Part shown: positions 1 to 11,603 of the stretch, piece by piece | How the letters are laid out: each line of letters starts with the position of its first letter | Numbering within the stretch: the stretch's first letter is position 1 | NCBI GenBank assembly: GCA_012931725.1 | Contig: CM022944.1 | Span: 35,753,187 to 35,817,186, forward strand | Source: Litsea cubeba | Lineage: Eukaryota; Streptophyta; Magnoliopsida; Laurales; Lauraceae | DNA: 64,000 nucleotides | Direction of reading: 5' to 3' | The notes under the pieces: generated by a model | Databases searched by the model: none | Told to the model about the DNA's origin: nothing | Seen by the model: the letters and a program-made list of their open reading frames with translations, nothing else | Translations under genes and position numbers: made by a program

Positions 1-1
1 T

Positions 2-1501
2 ATATTTCTGGGTTACTCCTCCTCTAGTAAGGCTTACAGATGTCTTAACAAAAGGACCAGAAAAATCATAGAAAGTGCCGATGTTAGAATTGATGAAAAC
101 CGTGAATCAAAGAATGTAACTCATCATGACAGTCCAGTTTATGAGGACTCAAGTGAGATTGATGATGAAGTGGCTAAACATAATGATTCTGAGAAATCAA
201 AGGATGACTCAGAGGATGCTACACCTAGAAAGAAAAGCACTTGGGTAGAGCAACACCCTAAGGATCAAATCATTGGAGATCCTGAGGCCGGTGTTAAAAC
301 AAGACAAAGTGTAGTTAGGAATTACTCACTTGTGTCCACCATTGAACCCAAGACTGTGGCTGAAGCCAGTCTCGATGAAAGTTGGTTGAAAGCTATGCAT
401 GAGGAGTTGGAGCAAATTGAGAAGAACTCCACATGGGAACTAGTTTCTAGACCTACCGATAAGAATGTTATTGGTACTAAATGGGTCTTTCGGAACAAGC
501 TGAATGAAGATGGTCAGGTCATACGAAACAAAGCAAGGTTGGTTTGTAAAGGCTATGCTCAAGTTGAAGGCATAGATTTTGAAGAGACCTTTGCACCGGT
601 GGCTCGTCTGGAAGCCATTCGTATGTTTCTTGCATTGGCTGCATACAAAACCTTCAAGGTATTTCAGATGGATGTAAAGTCAGCCTTTTTGAATGGATTA
701 CTTGAAGAAGAGGTCTACATTGAGCAACCTGATGGTTTTCTTATTAGCAAAAATTCAGACCTAGTGTGCAAGTTGAAAAAGGCTCTTTATGGGCTGAAAC
801 AAGCGCCAAGGGCGTGGTATGCAAGGCTGGACCTCTATCTCCGCAAGATCGGCTTTGGAAAAGGACTAGTTGATAGCAATCTTTATGTCAAAACAGAGTT
901 GAGCAAACAGCTGGTTGTCATTGTTTATGTCGATGACATAATCTTTGGTGGCAATGATGAAGAAATGTGCAGGAATTTTGCTGAAGAGATGAAGAAAGAA
1001 TTTGAGATGTCAATGCTTGGAGAACTAAAGTTCTTCCTTGGTTTACAAGTTCAGCAGCTGAAACATGGTATCTTCATATCACAGATGAAATACATCAAGG
1101 AAATGCTGAAGCGTTTTAACATGGAAGACAGCAAGCCAGTGAGCACACCAATGACAACGAACACAAAGCTAAGCAAAGATGATAAGGGTTCGTCCGTTGA
1201 TCACACCACTTATCGTTCTATGATAGGAAGCTTGCTTTATTTGACTGCTACAGGACCGGATCTTCTGCAAGCAGTATGTATGGTGGCTCGATTTCAAGCA
1301 TCACCAACTGAGACGCACCTTACAGCAGTAAAAATGATATTTCGATATCTAAAAGGTACCATGGAGCTTGGTATTTGGTATCCTAAAGGCAAATCCTTCA
1401 CTCTTGTTGCATACTCTGACGCCGATTGGGCTGGATGTATAGATGATCGCAAGAGTACAAGCGGTGGTGCATTCTATCTCGGTGAAAGGTTGGTGGCATG
1501 G
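2..1501 (+). CDS. pol: Ty1/copia pol, part 1: linker, reverse transcriptase, start of RNase H
   Basis: Frame is open from base 2, so the start lies outside the window. The first residues (GYSSSSKAYRC...) are the usual end of the copia integrase region. An acidic linker follows, then the RT domain (about nt 475-960): KWVFRNKL, FAPVARLEAIR, MDVKSAFLNG, YGLKQAPRAWY and the catalytic YVDD at 926-937. RNase H begins with SDADWAGC and KSTSGG. The frame is cut after the Trp codon at 1499-1501 by insertion of element L. The remaining 125 codons lie at 11604-11981 in a compatible frame, with no other stop or frameshift in the visible part. Before that insertion this pol was therefore probably intact here. 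The codons read past 1501 belong to the LTR of L and are an artefact. Activity of the whole element cannot be judged because the left half is missing. Confidence 0.93.
1497..1501. repeat. Target-site duplication CATGG, left copy, of element L
   Basis: CATGG stands directly before the TGTAAGATCC start of element L and again at 11599-11603 directly after its GGGCGTGACA end. A 5-bp duplication is normal for LTR-retrotransposon integration. Removing the insert and one CATGG copy restores an open RNase H frame. Confidence 0.96.
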
Positions 1502-2002
1502 TGTAAGATCCCGACCCCAATCCTTTTGTTTAGCATTGTTTTAATCGTGGTTTGGCTTTTTAAGCGAGATTTGATTTAGTTTGACCGCGTATTTGAGTTT
1601 GACCGGATTTTTCCTTGCCTTGGAGATTTTGAAGACCGTTGACTTTGGTTTGACCCGGTCCTTATAATTTGTATTTTTATGGGAAATTACTTCGGATTTC
1701 TAAAAATTCTGGATTTGGTGTATTTTGACTCATTTTATGAAGTTTAACAACTTTCATGTTTTGACCATTTTGATTTGATGCTCAAAAATCGCGTTTTTTC
1801 GAGGAAAAAGGGCAAAACTGACTTTTCACCCTAAATCTGTCCATGAATTTCGAAAATTCCAGAAATTGGGGAAATTATACTTTTCGGAAACTAGATATTT
1901 CGCCGATCGTTTTTGTCTTCTTCGTCGTTTTCATTCGGGACCCGCAAACCCTAGTTTCAGCTTTGGTAAGTTTGGGGCCCATGGGGCCCAGCCCATTTGT
2001 TC

Positions 2003-2009
2003 TATAAAA
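2003..2009 (+). promoter_or_regulatory. TATA box of the 5' LTR of element L
   Basis: TATAAAA in the context TTCTATAAAACCCC, followed about 30 bp later by a CT-rich stretch where transcription would start. The same box lies at the matching place in the 3' LTR near 8053. The position implies a U3 of about 530 bp and a very long R-U5 of roughly 3.5 kb. Confidence 0.7.
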
Positions 2010-2892
2010 CCCCATTGGGTCTCTTGTCTCCCCGATTCTTTCTCTCATTTCCTGCAACAAAGAGGGATTAGGGTTTCTCCCAGCCCCCTTTCTCTCTCCT
2101 CATGTATCCCTTCTCCTTTGATGCTAAATGGAGATTTGAGCTCCTCTTCTTCTTCCCCATCTTCCAAGCTTCCCCTAGATACCATTTTTGAGATGTTTGA
2201 GCTAGAGAAGACCCATCTTTCAAGCTCTTCTTCTTGTTTGGGACACCCAAAGGTTTGCAATGTCTTTCCTTTCATGAGATTCTTGTTTTTCAAACCATTT
2301 TGAAGGGTTTTGTCATTTATGCAATGGGTTTTCATGGAGGTTACAATGGATTGGATTTTTAGGGTTTCTCTTGAGCTATTTGGGGATTTTGAAATTTTGG
2401 GAGCTTGAGGCCATGAGGGGACCTTCATGGAGTGTTTTTACATCTTCTCTTGACCAAGGCAAGTAGATTTCCAATTAATTATGATGTTTTCTCTCATTTG
2501 ATTCTATTTGATGATTTTTCTTCTTATTGGTTAATCTTCTTTGATTTATGGATCTACTTTGATTGAATGGACCATTGTTACATTGATTTCAAAATATGTT
2601 ATTGTTTACCATGCATGGGAGGTTTGCTTTCATTATGGTTTTCTTTAAAAATTTGGACTTCTTGTGTTAAAGGTAAGTGTTCATGAGAATGGAGGAAACT
2701 TTGAGTTAGGTGTTGTGTTTGGCTAATTAGGATGATTAGGAATGGTGATTAATGAGTTTGGAAGGTCAAGGAAGGGCCCAAAGGATCTATGAAATTTGTA
2801 TGAAAGGTTGGAAATGGAAAATGATCAGAAAAATCAGAAAAAAATGCAAAGAGATGGGAAATTCTGCACTCGGGCCGGACTGGGCAGGCCCA

Positions 2893-3036
2893 GTCCGCTC
2901 GAGCGACCCACTGGGTCGCTCGAGCGGACCAGGCACTGTCTGGGTCCGCTCGAGCGACCCACTGGGTCGCTCGAGCGACCCATCTTCTGTCTGGGTCCGC
3001 TCGAGCGGGCCTGGGTCCGCTCGAGCGAGCCCAGAT
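2893..3036. repeat. Palindromic CTCGAG array in the 5' LTR of element L
   Basis: Six CTCGAG cores set in repeated GGTCCGCTCGAGCG and GGGTCGCTCGAGCG units. Bases 2893-2910 and 2912-2929 are perfect 18-base inverted repeats around a single central base. A second, shorter palindrome of the same type follows. The 3' LTR has the same array (about 8941-9096) with one extra 20-bp unit, so seven cores. The block is much richer in CG dinucleotides than the rest of the LTR. Confidence 0.9.
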
Positions 3037-3039
3037 CAG

Positions 3040-3700
3040 TTTGGGCTCGGTTTGGGCCCGAATTTGGATTGTTTGTGGGCCAGATTGTTTGGGGCTTTCT
3101 TGGGCCTGGTTCAGGTCAGTCCTTGGACCATTTCAAGACCTGATGTTGGGTCAGTTTAGGGCCTGATAGTGGACTGTTTTAGAATTTGTTGGTGGGCCTG
3201 TTTTATGGTTAATTTGGGTTGGTTTTAAAACTTGTTCCTTGGGCCTGATTCAAATTAGTTTTGGACTGTTTTTAAAACCAGTTTTGTGGGCCTGTTCAGT
3301 TTAGTCTCGGGCTGTTTTTAAGGTTTGTTTGTGGGACATCTTAGGTTTAGTTTTGGGGGCCCGTTTGAAGTTAGTTTGGGCTGTTTTTAAGAATCATTTT
3401 GTAGGCCATTAAGGATATGTTTTGGGCTGTTTTAAATTCTGTTTGTGGGCCTGGTTCAGGTTGAGTTTTGGGTTTGTTTTAAAAACTTGTTTCTTGTCCA
3501 TTAAAGGATTTGTTTTGGGCTGTTTTAAGTTTTGTACTGTGGGCCATTTCAAGATTAGTTTGGGCTGTTTTTAAGATATGTTTTATGGGCCATTCAAGGT
3601 TTAACTATGAACTAACTTCAAGGTCTGTTTGGGCCGGATTTAAAGGACTGTTTTGGGGTTTGGTTCAAGGCCAGTTATGGGCCTGTTTTTAAGAGTTTTG
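3040..3700 (+). repeat. Degenerate GGGCTGTTTTTAAG / GTGGGCC repeats in the LTR
   Basis: More than ten diverged units built around TTTGGGCTGTTTTTAAG and TTTGTGGGCC at irregular spacings of about 40-60 bp. The same block occurs in the 3' LTR (about 9100-9770). It looks like an old minisatellite inside the R/U5 part. No gene is seen. Confidence 0.75.
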
Positions 3701-4212
3701 GTCATTACTTTGATACTTGGAAATTTGTGAAATGGGAATGATGTGAGAATGAGTGTATGTGAAATTACCCGGGAACCGTTCGGGTCTTAATGCGCACTTT
3801 ATCATTTAAATATTATGGATTTTCATTGGCATCAAACGCACTTTTTATTAATTAATGTTTAAAGGTTAAATGTGCATTGAGATGGTTCCTTGGTAGGTCA
3901 TTAGGTCATTCTCCACTATCCATTCCATTTCAAGTCAGATCATGTATTTGTATTTGTATTTTGTATTTGCATTCTTTGGTGAACTAACTTAAATAGCATC
4001 GATGATTTGTTATAAAATCATGTGTCTTCCCATGTTCGAAAGGGTTGCTCGTATGATTTTATACAAATCACCTCGATGCGTATTTAAACGGTCTGCCATA
4101 GATATTCGTATGCTTTCTCCGATTCGATTTGAAAGGAGATTGAGTATGTTCGTTACATTCGGGATTTCTTCGATAAAACTATTGTTTTGACAACACTAGT
4201 ATTTTGAAAATA

Positions 4213-4352
4213 AAAACCTCGAGGCAAGACGGGGCCAGAGCTATGCGGTGCGAGCCCATGAGCCAAAGAGGCTATGATTCCGAAAAATAAAACCCCGAGG
4301 CAAGACGGGGCCAGAGCTATGTGGTGTGAGCCCCTGAGCCAAAGGGATTAGT
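4213..4352 (+). repeat. Tandem duplication of about 75 bp in the LTR of element L
   Basis: Two adjacent copies of a unit containing CGAGGCAAGACGGGGCCAGA followed by a GAGCCC(A/C)TGAGCCAAAG block, a few bases different from each other. The 3' LTR carries both copies near 10281-10420. Confidence 0.85.
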
Positions 4353-5533
4353 ATTATGTTAGATTTGTATCTGTTTGAGTTTGAAAACTAAAGGCACCAC
4401 TAGGCTTAGGTCACCTTGTCGGGCTGATCACCCGGCTTGGGATCTTTACTCTGTCCGCCAGCTGCAGCTTGGATTCTGTCTGTACCGACCATGGCAACGG
4501 TAATGATCTGCCGGTCCCATTTGTATGGCTACGGTTCTGATCCTCTGTTTAGTACCACGTTTAGTGGCTACGCTCTGTTTGCTCTTATTACTTCGGTGAT
4601 AGGAGGATTTAGCTATTTGTGGTCGCCTAGGTTTTATCCGCATATTACTTTAGTTTATGATTATTGTCAGTTATGCTTTCTATGCTTTGATTTGTTTAAT
4701 GTTTACGATATCGACCTTTATCGTATTGTTTCTACTATTCAGTTTTTAAATGTATTTCTAATTATTAAATGACTTGCTTAGGTGGTTATCTTTTCGAGAC
4801 ATTTATGCTTTAGAGACTGCTCGTTTATTCGTCTTGATATTTATGTTTGGACTTTCGATTGTTTTAGCATGTTTTATTGTCATTATTGTTTAGACTGTTT
4901 ATCCGGTTTTACGATGATCTCGTCTGGTTTTATGTATGTTCTTTCATTCATATTATTTGTTTATTTACTTGCCAGACCGTCGTGTCTGACCCTTTTGTTT
5001 GGTGCCAGTTTCTTCTCTCTTCTGTTTGTAGGTGTTTGATCAGAGGAGGCGGTGGGACCGCTGGTCTGACGTGAGAGGCTGCCTGTTGATATCATCTAGA
5101 TGTCAAGTGTGGCACCAGAGTTCGTATTGAAATATTGGGGTAGTATTTCTGTTTAGTTGGATATTTTTGTATGGCTTTATCAGCCTTTTTCTTTGGGTTT
5201 GTAATTAAGACATCTGTTAATTGTAACTTGAATATGTGGGAAATAATAGATTTGTTACTACCAGCTCAGTGTGTTGTGATTTATGATTTATGCCAGTCTG
5301 TTATGATGGCTTTGTGATATTGGTTGCGTACGACACGGAACCCGATGGCCACGGATTCCGAGCCGTAACACCATGTATAGCTTCCGCGAAAAATATACTC
5401 TGATTGTGATGAGATTTGTTTATCCTCATTCACGCGGATCTTGGGAACTATAACAAAAAGTTTCAAATTATTCCAAAATTTCGCACCCCGAGATCGGTTC
5501 GCTGCAGGTCCCGGTTTCGGGGCGTGACAGGTT

Positions 5534-5545
5534 TGGTATCAGAGC
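5534..5545 (+). other. Primer-binding site of element L
   Basis: TGGTATCAGAGC, four bases after the CA end of the 5' LTR. This is complementary to the 3' end of plant initiator methionine tRNA, the usual primer for many plant LTR retrotransposons. It fixes the LTR boundary and the element's orientation. Confidence 0.92.
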
Positions 5546-7538
5546 TGGTCAGTTTCTAGGAAATAAAATACTCTAGAGACATTAAGACGTGTGGTGAGGA
5601 TTCGTTAGATTGTGTCGATTTGTTTTATCGTGTCTTTGTTTCTTTAGATTTGAGTCGGCTTTTCTTTCAGTTCGGGAGATTTTGCTTGTCTTTCCTTTTA
5701 GTTCTGTTGTTAGGAGATTTGGACGGCCAAATTTCCTCCTTAGTGGTGGAGAATTTTAAAATCTCCATACTCTTGTTCAGTGTCTTTTATCTTTGCTTGT
5801 GTCGGAGACTGAGAACCTCGTGGAGTTAGTATGTTGTTTTCGGAGAACGTCAGCAGACTTTCAGCCTTCAGCACCCCCATTGTGGTTGGTAAGAGAAGAC
5901 ATGTGCAGTTGCCAGTCAAAGTAGAACTTGAGCAGCGTTCGAAGACCCCCTCTCAGTTAATCGAAGATCGTCATGCAGCGCACCAGAGTAAGTAAATGTG
6001 GAATTTTGGGGGAACTCAGACCATCTTTCCAAGATGAAGGACTGCAAAAGGATGGTTTTGGTTGAGAATTTTGGTGACTTGTAGCGTAGCCAGTGTAGTT
6101 GGTTTAGCAGGGATACCAAGTGGATGGTTAGTAGTAGTTAAGATAACTTTTGGCAGCAAAGGAAATGTCGTGGGCTTTACCGACTTATAGGGTATTGGAT
6201 TGGACAACGTGCAGATGCAAGGGAGTACCTCAGTAATGTGAATGTTCATTTCTTATTTAAAATGATTTTTCTTGATGTTTTCATCTTTGATATGTTTTCA
6301 TTGATATCTATGGTTTATCCTTGTAATGTTTAAAAATGGATTTATGTTTCTTCTTTAAGGCTTACTTTGAAATAAACTATGTTATATACTCTTTTCATGA
6401 GTCACATGATCTTGTTTTCAAGATTGGTCTTTAAAAGCATGTAACTCAAAATTGTGTTTCCTTCTCAAAGAGTAGTGTGAGATTTCTATTTCATTGAGTT
6501 GTTTTCTTTGGCTATGTAAAATGAAATTTCTTAAAGGTTTTCGTGTTTAGATTTTATGTAGATTTCCTACATTTGTTTAACGCTCAACTTTATTTAGGTT
6601 TTCGCAAGATTTTTATAAACAAATGAGTTAGTTTTCAATAAGGTTTAGTGTTTAATTAACACTCAGATTTCAACAAAGTTTAATGTATAGTCATACTATA
6701 TGAATTTGATTTATTTTTGAAAGTCCTAAATTGAAACTGTTGAGTATTTCAATGATTTGTTGGGCTGTGAAAATATGGATTTCAAATGAATAATGTTGTT
6801 TCATGTTCAAAACTTTGGAAAACCTCATTTATTAAGTTTTATTTGATAATTTGGAAGTTCAGCTTCTACTGTGTTTTAAAGTGATCAAAATTTAACTAAG
6901 TAATAGTTTTAGTCCCTATGTTTAGGATTTTACGAGTTGTTTTGCATCGAATGGATGAGTTGTAGTAGCCTTTGGTTGGAGTTCGGAGGTGTATGAAGTG
7001 AAGGGATGATGAATGTCCGGATGTGTATTAGTTCAGTTGAGGACAAAGTTGGGTCTACGAGAGGATCAACATCATTCAAGACAGGGATCGAAAGTTTCAG
7101 ATGTCGATGGTGGAAGACTTGAAGAATGAGATCTGAAGAGGCAAGCGTCAAGAGCACCGTGTACAGCTTTGAAGGACTTAAGGCACAGGATTCCAAGTGA
7201 TAGAAGGAGACAGAATTTGCAGTTCTTTGGACCGACAGTCGCTGACGAAATAAGCAAAAGAATTGATCCAGTGCAGGAACTACAGATGACACCGAGGGTA
7301 CTTAGGAGTGTTGGGCACCAGTTTGGTCAGAGAAGTTTGTTTCCGAGCAGATATGTGGAATAGTGTGAAGCCTTCAACCGAATCAGAATGTGGTCGACCG
7401 TGCATCTCACCGTCAGCTATGTTAAGAGGAGGTCTCTCAGTTGCCGAGGTCTAGCATAGGGTGTCAGTGTTTTCGTTTGTCTTTCGGGTTTTTAGTTTTG
7501 ATTTTGGTTTAGACCATTTGGAGGACCAAATGGATTCT

Positions 7539-7551
7539 AAGGGGGGGAGGA
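7539..7551 (+). other. Polypurine tract of element L
   Basis: AAGGGGGGGAGGA lies directly before the TG of the 3' LTR. It would prime plus-strand DNA synthesis. The purine run just upstream of the LTR confirms forward orientation. Confidence 0.92.
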
Positions 7552-10500
7552 TGTAAGATCCCGACCCCAATCCTTTTGTTTAGCATTGTTTTAATCGTGG
7601 TTTGGCTTTTTAAGCGAGATTTGATTTAGTTTGACCGCGTATTTGAGTTTGACCGGATTTTTCCTTGCCTTGGAGATTTTGAAGACCGTTGACTTTGGTT
7701 TGACCCGGTCCTTATAATTTGTATTTTTATGGGAAATTACTTCGGATTTCTAAAAATTCTGGATTTGGTGTATTTTGACTCATTTTATGAAGTTTAACAA
7801 CTTTCATGTTTTGACCATTTTGATTTGATGCTCAAAAATCGCGTTTTTCGAGGAAAAAGGGCAAAACTGACTTTTCACCCTAAATCTGTCCATGAATTTC
7901 GAAAATTCCAGAAATTGGGGAAATTATACTTTTCGGAAACTAGATATTTCGCCGATCGTTTTTGTCTTCTTCGTCGTTTTCATTCGGGACCCGCAAACCC
8001 TAGTTTCAGCTTTGGTAAGTTTGGGGCCCATGGGGCCCAGCCCATTTGTTCTATAAAACCCCATTGGGTCTCTTGTCTCCCCGATTCTTTCTCTCATTTC
8101 CTGCAACAAAGAGGGATTAGGGTTTCTCCCAGCCCCCTTTCTCTCTCCTCATGTATCCCTTCTCCTTTGATGCTAAATGGAGATTTGAGCTCCTCTTCTT
8201 CTTCCCCATCTTCCAAGCTTCCCCTAGATACCATTTTTGAGATGTTTGAGCTAGAGAAGACCCATCTTTCAAGCTCTTCTTCTTGTTTGGGACACCCAAA
8301 GGTTTGCAATGTCTTTCCTTTCATGAGATTCTTGTTTTTCAAACCATTTTGAAGGGTTTTGTCATTTATGCAATGGGTTTTCATGGAGGTTACAATGGAT
8401 TGGATTTTTAGGGTTTCTCTTGAGCTATTTGGGGATTTTGAAATTTTGGAGCTTGAGGCCATGAGGGGACCTTCATGGAGTGTTTTTACATCTTCTCTTG
8501 ACCAAGGCAAGTAGATTTCCAATTAATTATGATGTTTTCTCTCATTTGATTCTATTTGATGATTTTTCTTCTTATTGGTTAATCTTCTTTGATTTATGGA
8601 TCTACTTTGATTGAATGGACCATTGTTACATTGATTTCAAAATATGTTATTGTTTACCATGCATGGGAGGTTTGCTTTCATTATGGTTTTCTTTAAAAAT
8701 TTGGACTTCTTGTGTTAAAGGTAAGTGTTCATGAGAATGGAGGAAACTTTGAGTTAGGTGTTGTGTTTGGCTAATTAGGATGATTAGGAATGGTGATTAA
8801 TGAGTTTGGAAGGTCAAGGAAGGGCCCAAAGGATCTATGAAATTTGTATGAAAGGTTGGAAATGGAAAATGATCAGAAAAATCAGAAAAAAATGCAAAGA
8901 GATGGGAAATTCTGCACTCGGGCCGGACTGGGCAGGCCCAGTCCGCTCGAGCGACCCACTGGGTCGCTCGAGCGGACCAGGCACTGTCAGGGTCCGCTCG
9001 AGCGACCCACTGGGTCGCTCGAGCGACCCAGCTTCTGTCTGGGTCCGCTCGAGCGGGCCTGGGTCCGCTCGAGCGGGCCTGGGTCCGCTCGAGCGAGCCC
9101 AGATCAGTTTGGGCTCGGTTTGGGCCCGAATTTGGATTGTTTGTGGGCCAGATTGTTTGGGGCTTTCTTGGGCCTGGTTCAGGTCAGTCCTTGGACCATT
9201 TCAAGACCTGATGTTGGGTCAGTTTAGGGCCTGATAGTGGACTGTTTTAGAATTTGTTGGTGGGCCTGTTTTATGGTTAATTTGGGTTGGTTTTAAAACT
9301 TGTTCCTTGGGCCTGATTCAAATTAGTTTTGGACTGTTTTTAAAACCAGTTTTGTGGGCCTGTTCAGTTTAGTCTCGGGCTGTTTTTAAGGTTTGTTTGT
9401 GGGACATCTTAGGTTTAGTTTTGGGGGCCCGTTTGAAGTTAGTTTGGGCTGTTTTTAAGAATCATTTTGTAGGCCATTAAGGATATGTTTTGGGCTGTTT
9501 TAAATTCTGTTTGTGGGCCTGGTTCAGGTTGAGTTTTGGGTTTGTTTTAAAAACTTGTTTCTTGTCCATTAAAGGATTTGTTTTGGGCTGTTTTAAGGTT
9601 TGTACTGTGGGCCATTTCAAGATTAGTTTGGGCTGTTTTTAAGATATGTTTTATGGGCCATTCAAGGTTTAACTATGAACTAACTTCAAGGTCTGTTTGG
9701 GCCGGATTTAAAGGACTGTTTTGGGGTTTGGTTCAAGGCCAGTTATGGGCCTGTTTTTAAGAGTTTTGGTCATTACTTTGATACTTGGAAATTTGTGAAA
9801 TGGGAATGATGTGAGACTGAGTGTATGTGAAATTACCCGGGAACCGTTCGGGTCTTAATGCGCACTTTATCATTTAAATATTATGGATTTTCATTGGCAT
9901 CAAACGCACTTTTTATTAATTAATGTTTAAAGGTTAAATGTGCATTGAGATGGTTCCTTGGTAGGTCATTAGGTCATTCTCCACTATCCATTCCATTTCA
10001 AGTCAGATCATGTATTTGTATTTGTATTTTGTATTTGCATTCTTTGGTGAACTAACTTAAATAGCATCGATGATTTGTTATAAAATCATGTGTCTTCCCA
10101 TGTTCGAAAGGGTTGCTCGTATGATTTTATACAAATCACCTCGATGCGTATTTAAACGGTCTGCCATAGATATTCGTATGCTTTCTCCGATTCGATTTGA
10201 AAGGAGATTGAGTATGTTCGTTACATTCGGGATTTCTTCGATAAAACTATTGTTTTGACAACACTAGTATTTTGAAAATAAAAACCTCGAGGCAAGACGG
10301 GGCCAGAGCTATGCGGTGCGAGCCCATGAGCCAAAGAGGCTATGATTCCGAAAAATAAAACCCCGAGGCAAGACGGGGCCAGAGCTATGTGGTGCGAGCC
10401 CCTGAGCCAAAGGGATTAGTATTATGTTAGATTTGTATCTGTTTGAGTTTGAAAACTAAAGGCACCACTAGGCTTAGGTCACCTTGTCGGGCTGATCACC

Positions 10501-11598
10501 CGGCTTGGGATCTTTACTCTGTCCGCCAGCTGCAGCTTGGATTCTGTCTGTACCGACCATGGCAACGGTAATGATCTGCCAGTCCCATTTGTATGGCTAC
10601 GGTTCTGATCCTCTGTTTAGTACCACGTTTAGTGGCTACGCTCTGTTTGCTCTTATTACTTCGGTGATAGGAGGATTTAGCTATTTGTGGTCGCCTAGGT
10701 TTTATCCGCATATTACTTTAGTTTATGATTATTGTCAGTTATGCTTTCTATGCTTTGATTTGTTTAATGTTTACGATATCGACCTTTATCGTATTGTTTC
10801 TACTATTCAGTTTTTAAATGTATTTCTAATTATTAAATGACTTGCTTAGGTGGTTATCTTTTCGAGACATTTATGCTTTAGAGACTGCTCGTTTATTCGT
10901 CTTGATATTTATGTTTGGACTTTCGATTGTTTTAGCATGTTTTATTGTCATTATTGTTTAGACTGTTTATCCGGTTTTACGATGATCTCGTCTGGTTTTA
11001 TGTATGTTCTTTCATTCATATTATTTGTTTATTTACTTGCCAGACCGTCGTGTCTGACCCTTTTGTTTGGTGCCAGTTTCTTCTCTCTTCTGTTTGTAGG
11101 TGTTTGATCAGAGGAGGCGGTGGGACCGCTGGTCTGACGTGAGAGGCTGCCTGTTGATATCATCTAGATGTCAAGTGTGGCACCAGAGTTCGTATTGAAA
11201 TATTGGGGTAGTATTTCTGTTCAGTTGGATATTTTTGTATGGCTTTATCAGCCTTTTTCTTTTGGGTTTGTAATTAAGACATCTGTTAATTGTAACTTGA
11301 ATATGTGGGAAATAATAGATTTGTTACTACCAGCTCAGTGTGTTGTGATTTATGATTTATGCCAGTCTGTTATGATGGCTTTGTGATATTGGTTGCATAC
11401 GACACGGAACCCGATGGCCACGGATTCCGAGCCGTAACACCATGTATAGCTTCCGCGAAAAATATACTCTGATTGTGATGAGATTTGTTTATCCTCATTC
11501 ACGCGGATCTTGGGAACTATAACAAAAAGTTTCAAATTATTCCAAAATTTCGCACCCCGAGATCGGTTCGCTGCAGGTCCCGGTTTCGGGGCGTGACA
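7552..11598 (+). repeat. 3' LTR of element L
   Basis: A 4,047-bp copy of the 5' LTR, starting TGTAAGATCC and ending GGGCGTGACA, directly followed by the CATGG target duplication at 11599-11603. Differences from the 5' LTR seen by eye are eight substitutions, three single-base indels and one extra 20-bp CTCGAG unit. Confidence 0.95.
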
Positions 11599-11603
11599 CA
11601 TGG

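Larger units (their letters stand above)
1502..5529 (+). repeat. 5' LTR of element L
   Basis: Starts TGTAAGATCC and ends GGGGCGTGACA. Matches 7552-11598 almost base for base. The 19-bp length difference is explained by three 1-bp indels and one extra 20-bp unit of the CTCGAG repeat in the 3' copy. By eye I count about eight substitutions. It contains a TATA box (2003-2009), a palindromic CTCGAG array, a long degenerate GGGCTGTTTTTAAG region and a 75-bp duplication. Frames that stay open in both LTRs (for example 1866-2303) span the promoter and show no protein-like features. Confidence 0.95.
5530..7551 (+). other. Non-coding interior of element L
   Basis: These 2,022 bp contain the PBS at the left and a polypurine tract at the right. 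All reading frames are short, and none shows an RT (YxDD), protease (DxG), integrase or zinc-knuckle motif. The stretch from about 6240 to 6900 is AT-rich. The interior presumably holds the packaging and dimerisation signals needed for trans-mobilisation, but no specific signal can be pointed to. Confidence 0.8.
1502..11598 (+). mobile_element. LARD-like non-autonomous LTR retrotransposon L, 10.1 kb
   Basis: A structurally complete LTR retrotransposon: 5' LTR 1502-5529 (4,028 bp), primer-binding site at 5534, a 2,022-bp interior, polypurine tract at 7539-7551, 3' LTR 7552-11598 (4,047 bp) and CATGG target duplications. The interior has no gag, protease, RT or integrase, so it must have used proteins from another element. 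Very long LTRs around a short non-coding interior is the definition of a large retrotransposon derivative (LARD). The termini (TGTAAGATCC and GTGACA), the Met-initiator-type PBS and the CTAAGGGGGGGAGGA tract resemble Tekay/Del-type Ty3/gypsy chromoviruses. That makes such an element the likely helper, by inference. LTR near-identity indicates a very recent insertion. Confidence 0.93.

Noticed and set aside
1866..2303. 145-codon frame present in both LTRs of element L (also 7825-8352)
   Set aside because: It spans the TATA box and a CT-rich leader, is Ser-rich from TCTTCTTC runs, and is kept only because the LTRs are nearly identical.
2752..3159. Frames of about 115-144 codons over the CTCGAG array in both LTRs
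   Set aside because: They are produced by the tandem GC-rich repeat; no domain, and the frame length changes with the repeat number.
4437..4772. Hydrophobic 111-codon frame in the LTR of L
   Set aside because: T-rich U5 sequence gives hydrophobic residues; there is no other sign of a membrane protein.
5530..7551. Degenerate gag or pol in the interior of L
   Set aside because: I looked for YxDD, DxG, HHCC and zinc-knuckle remnants in all frames by eye and found none.
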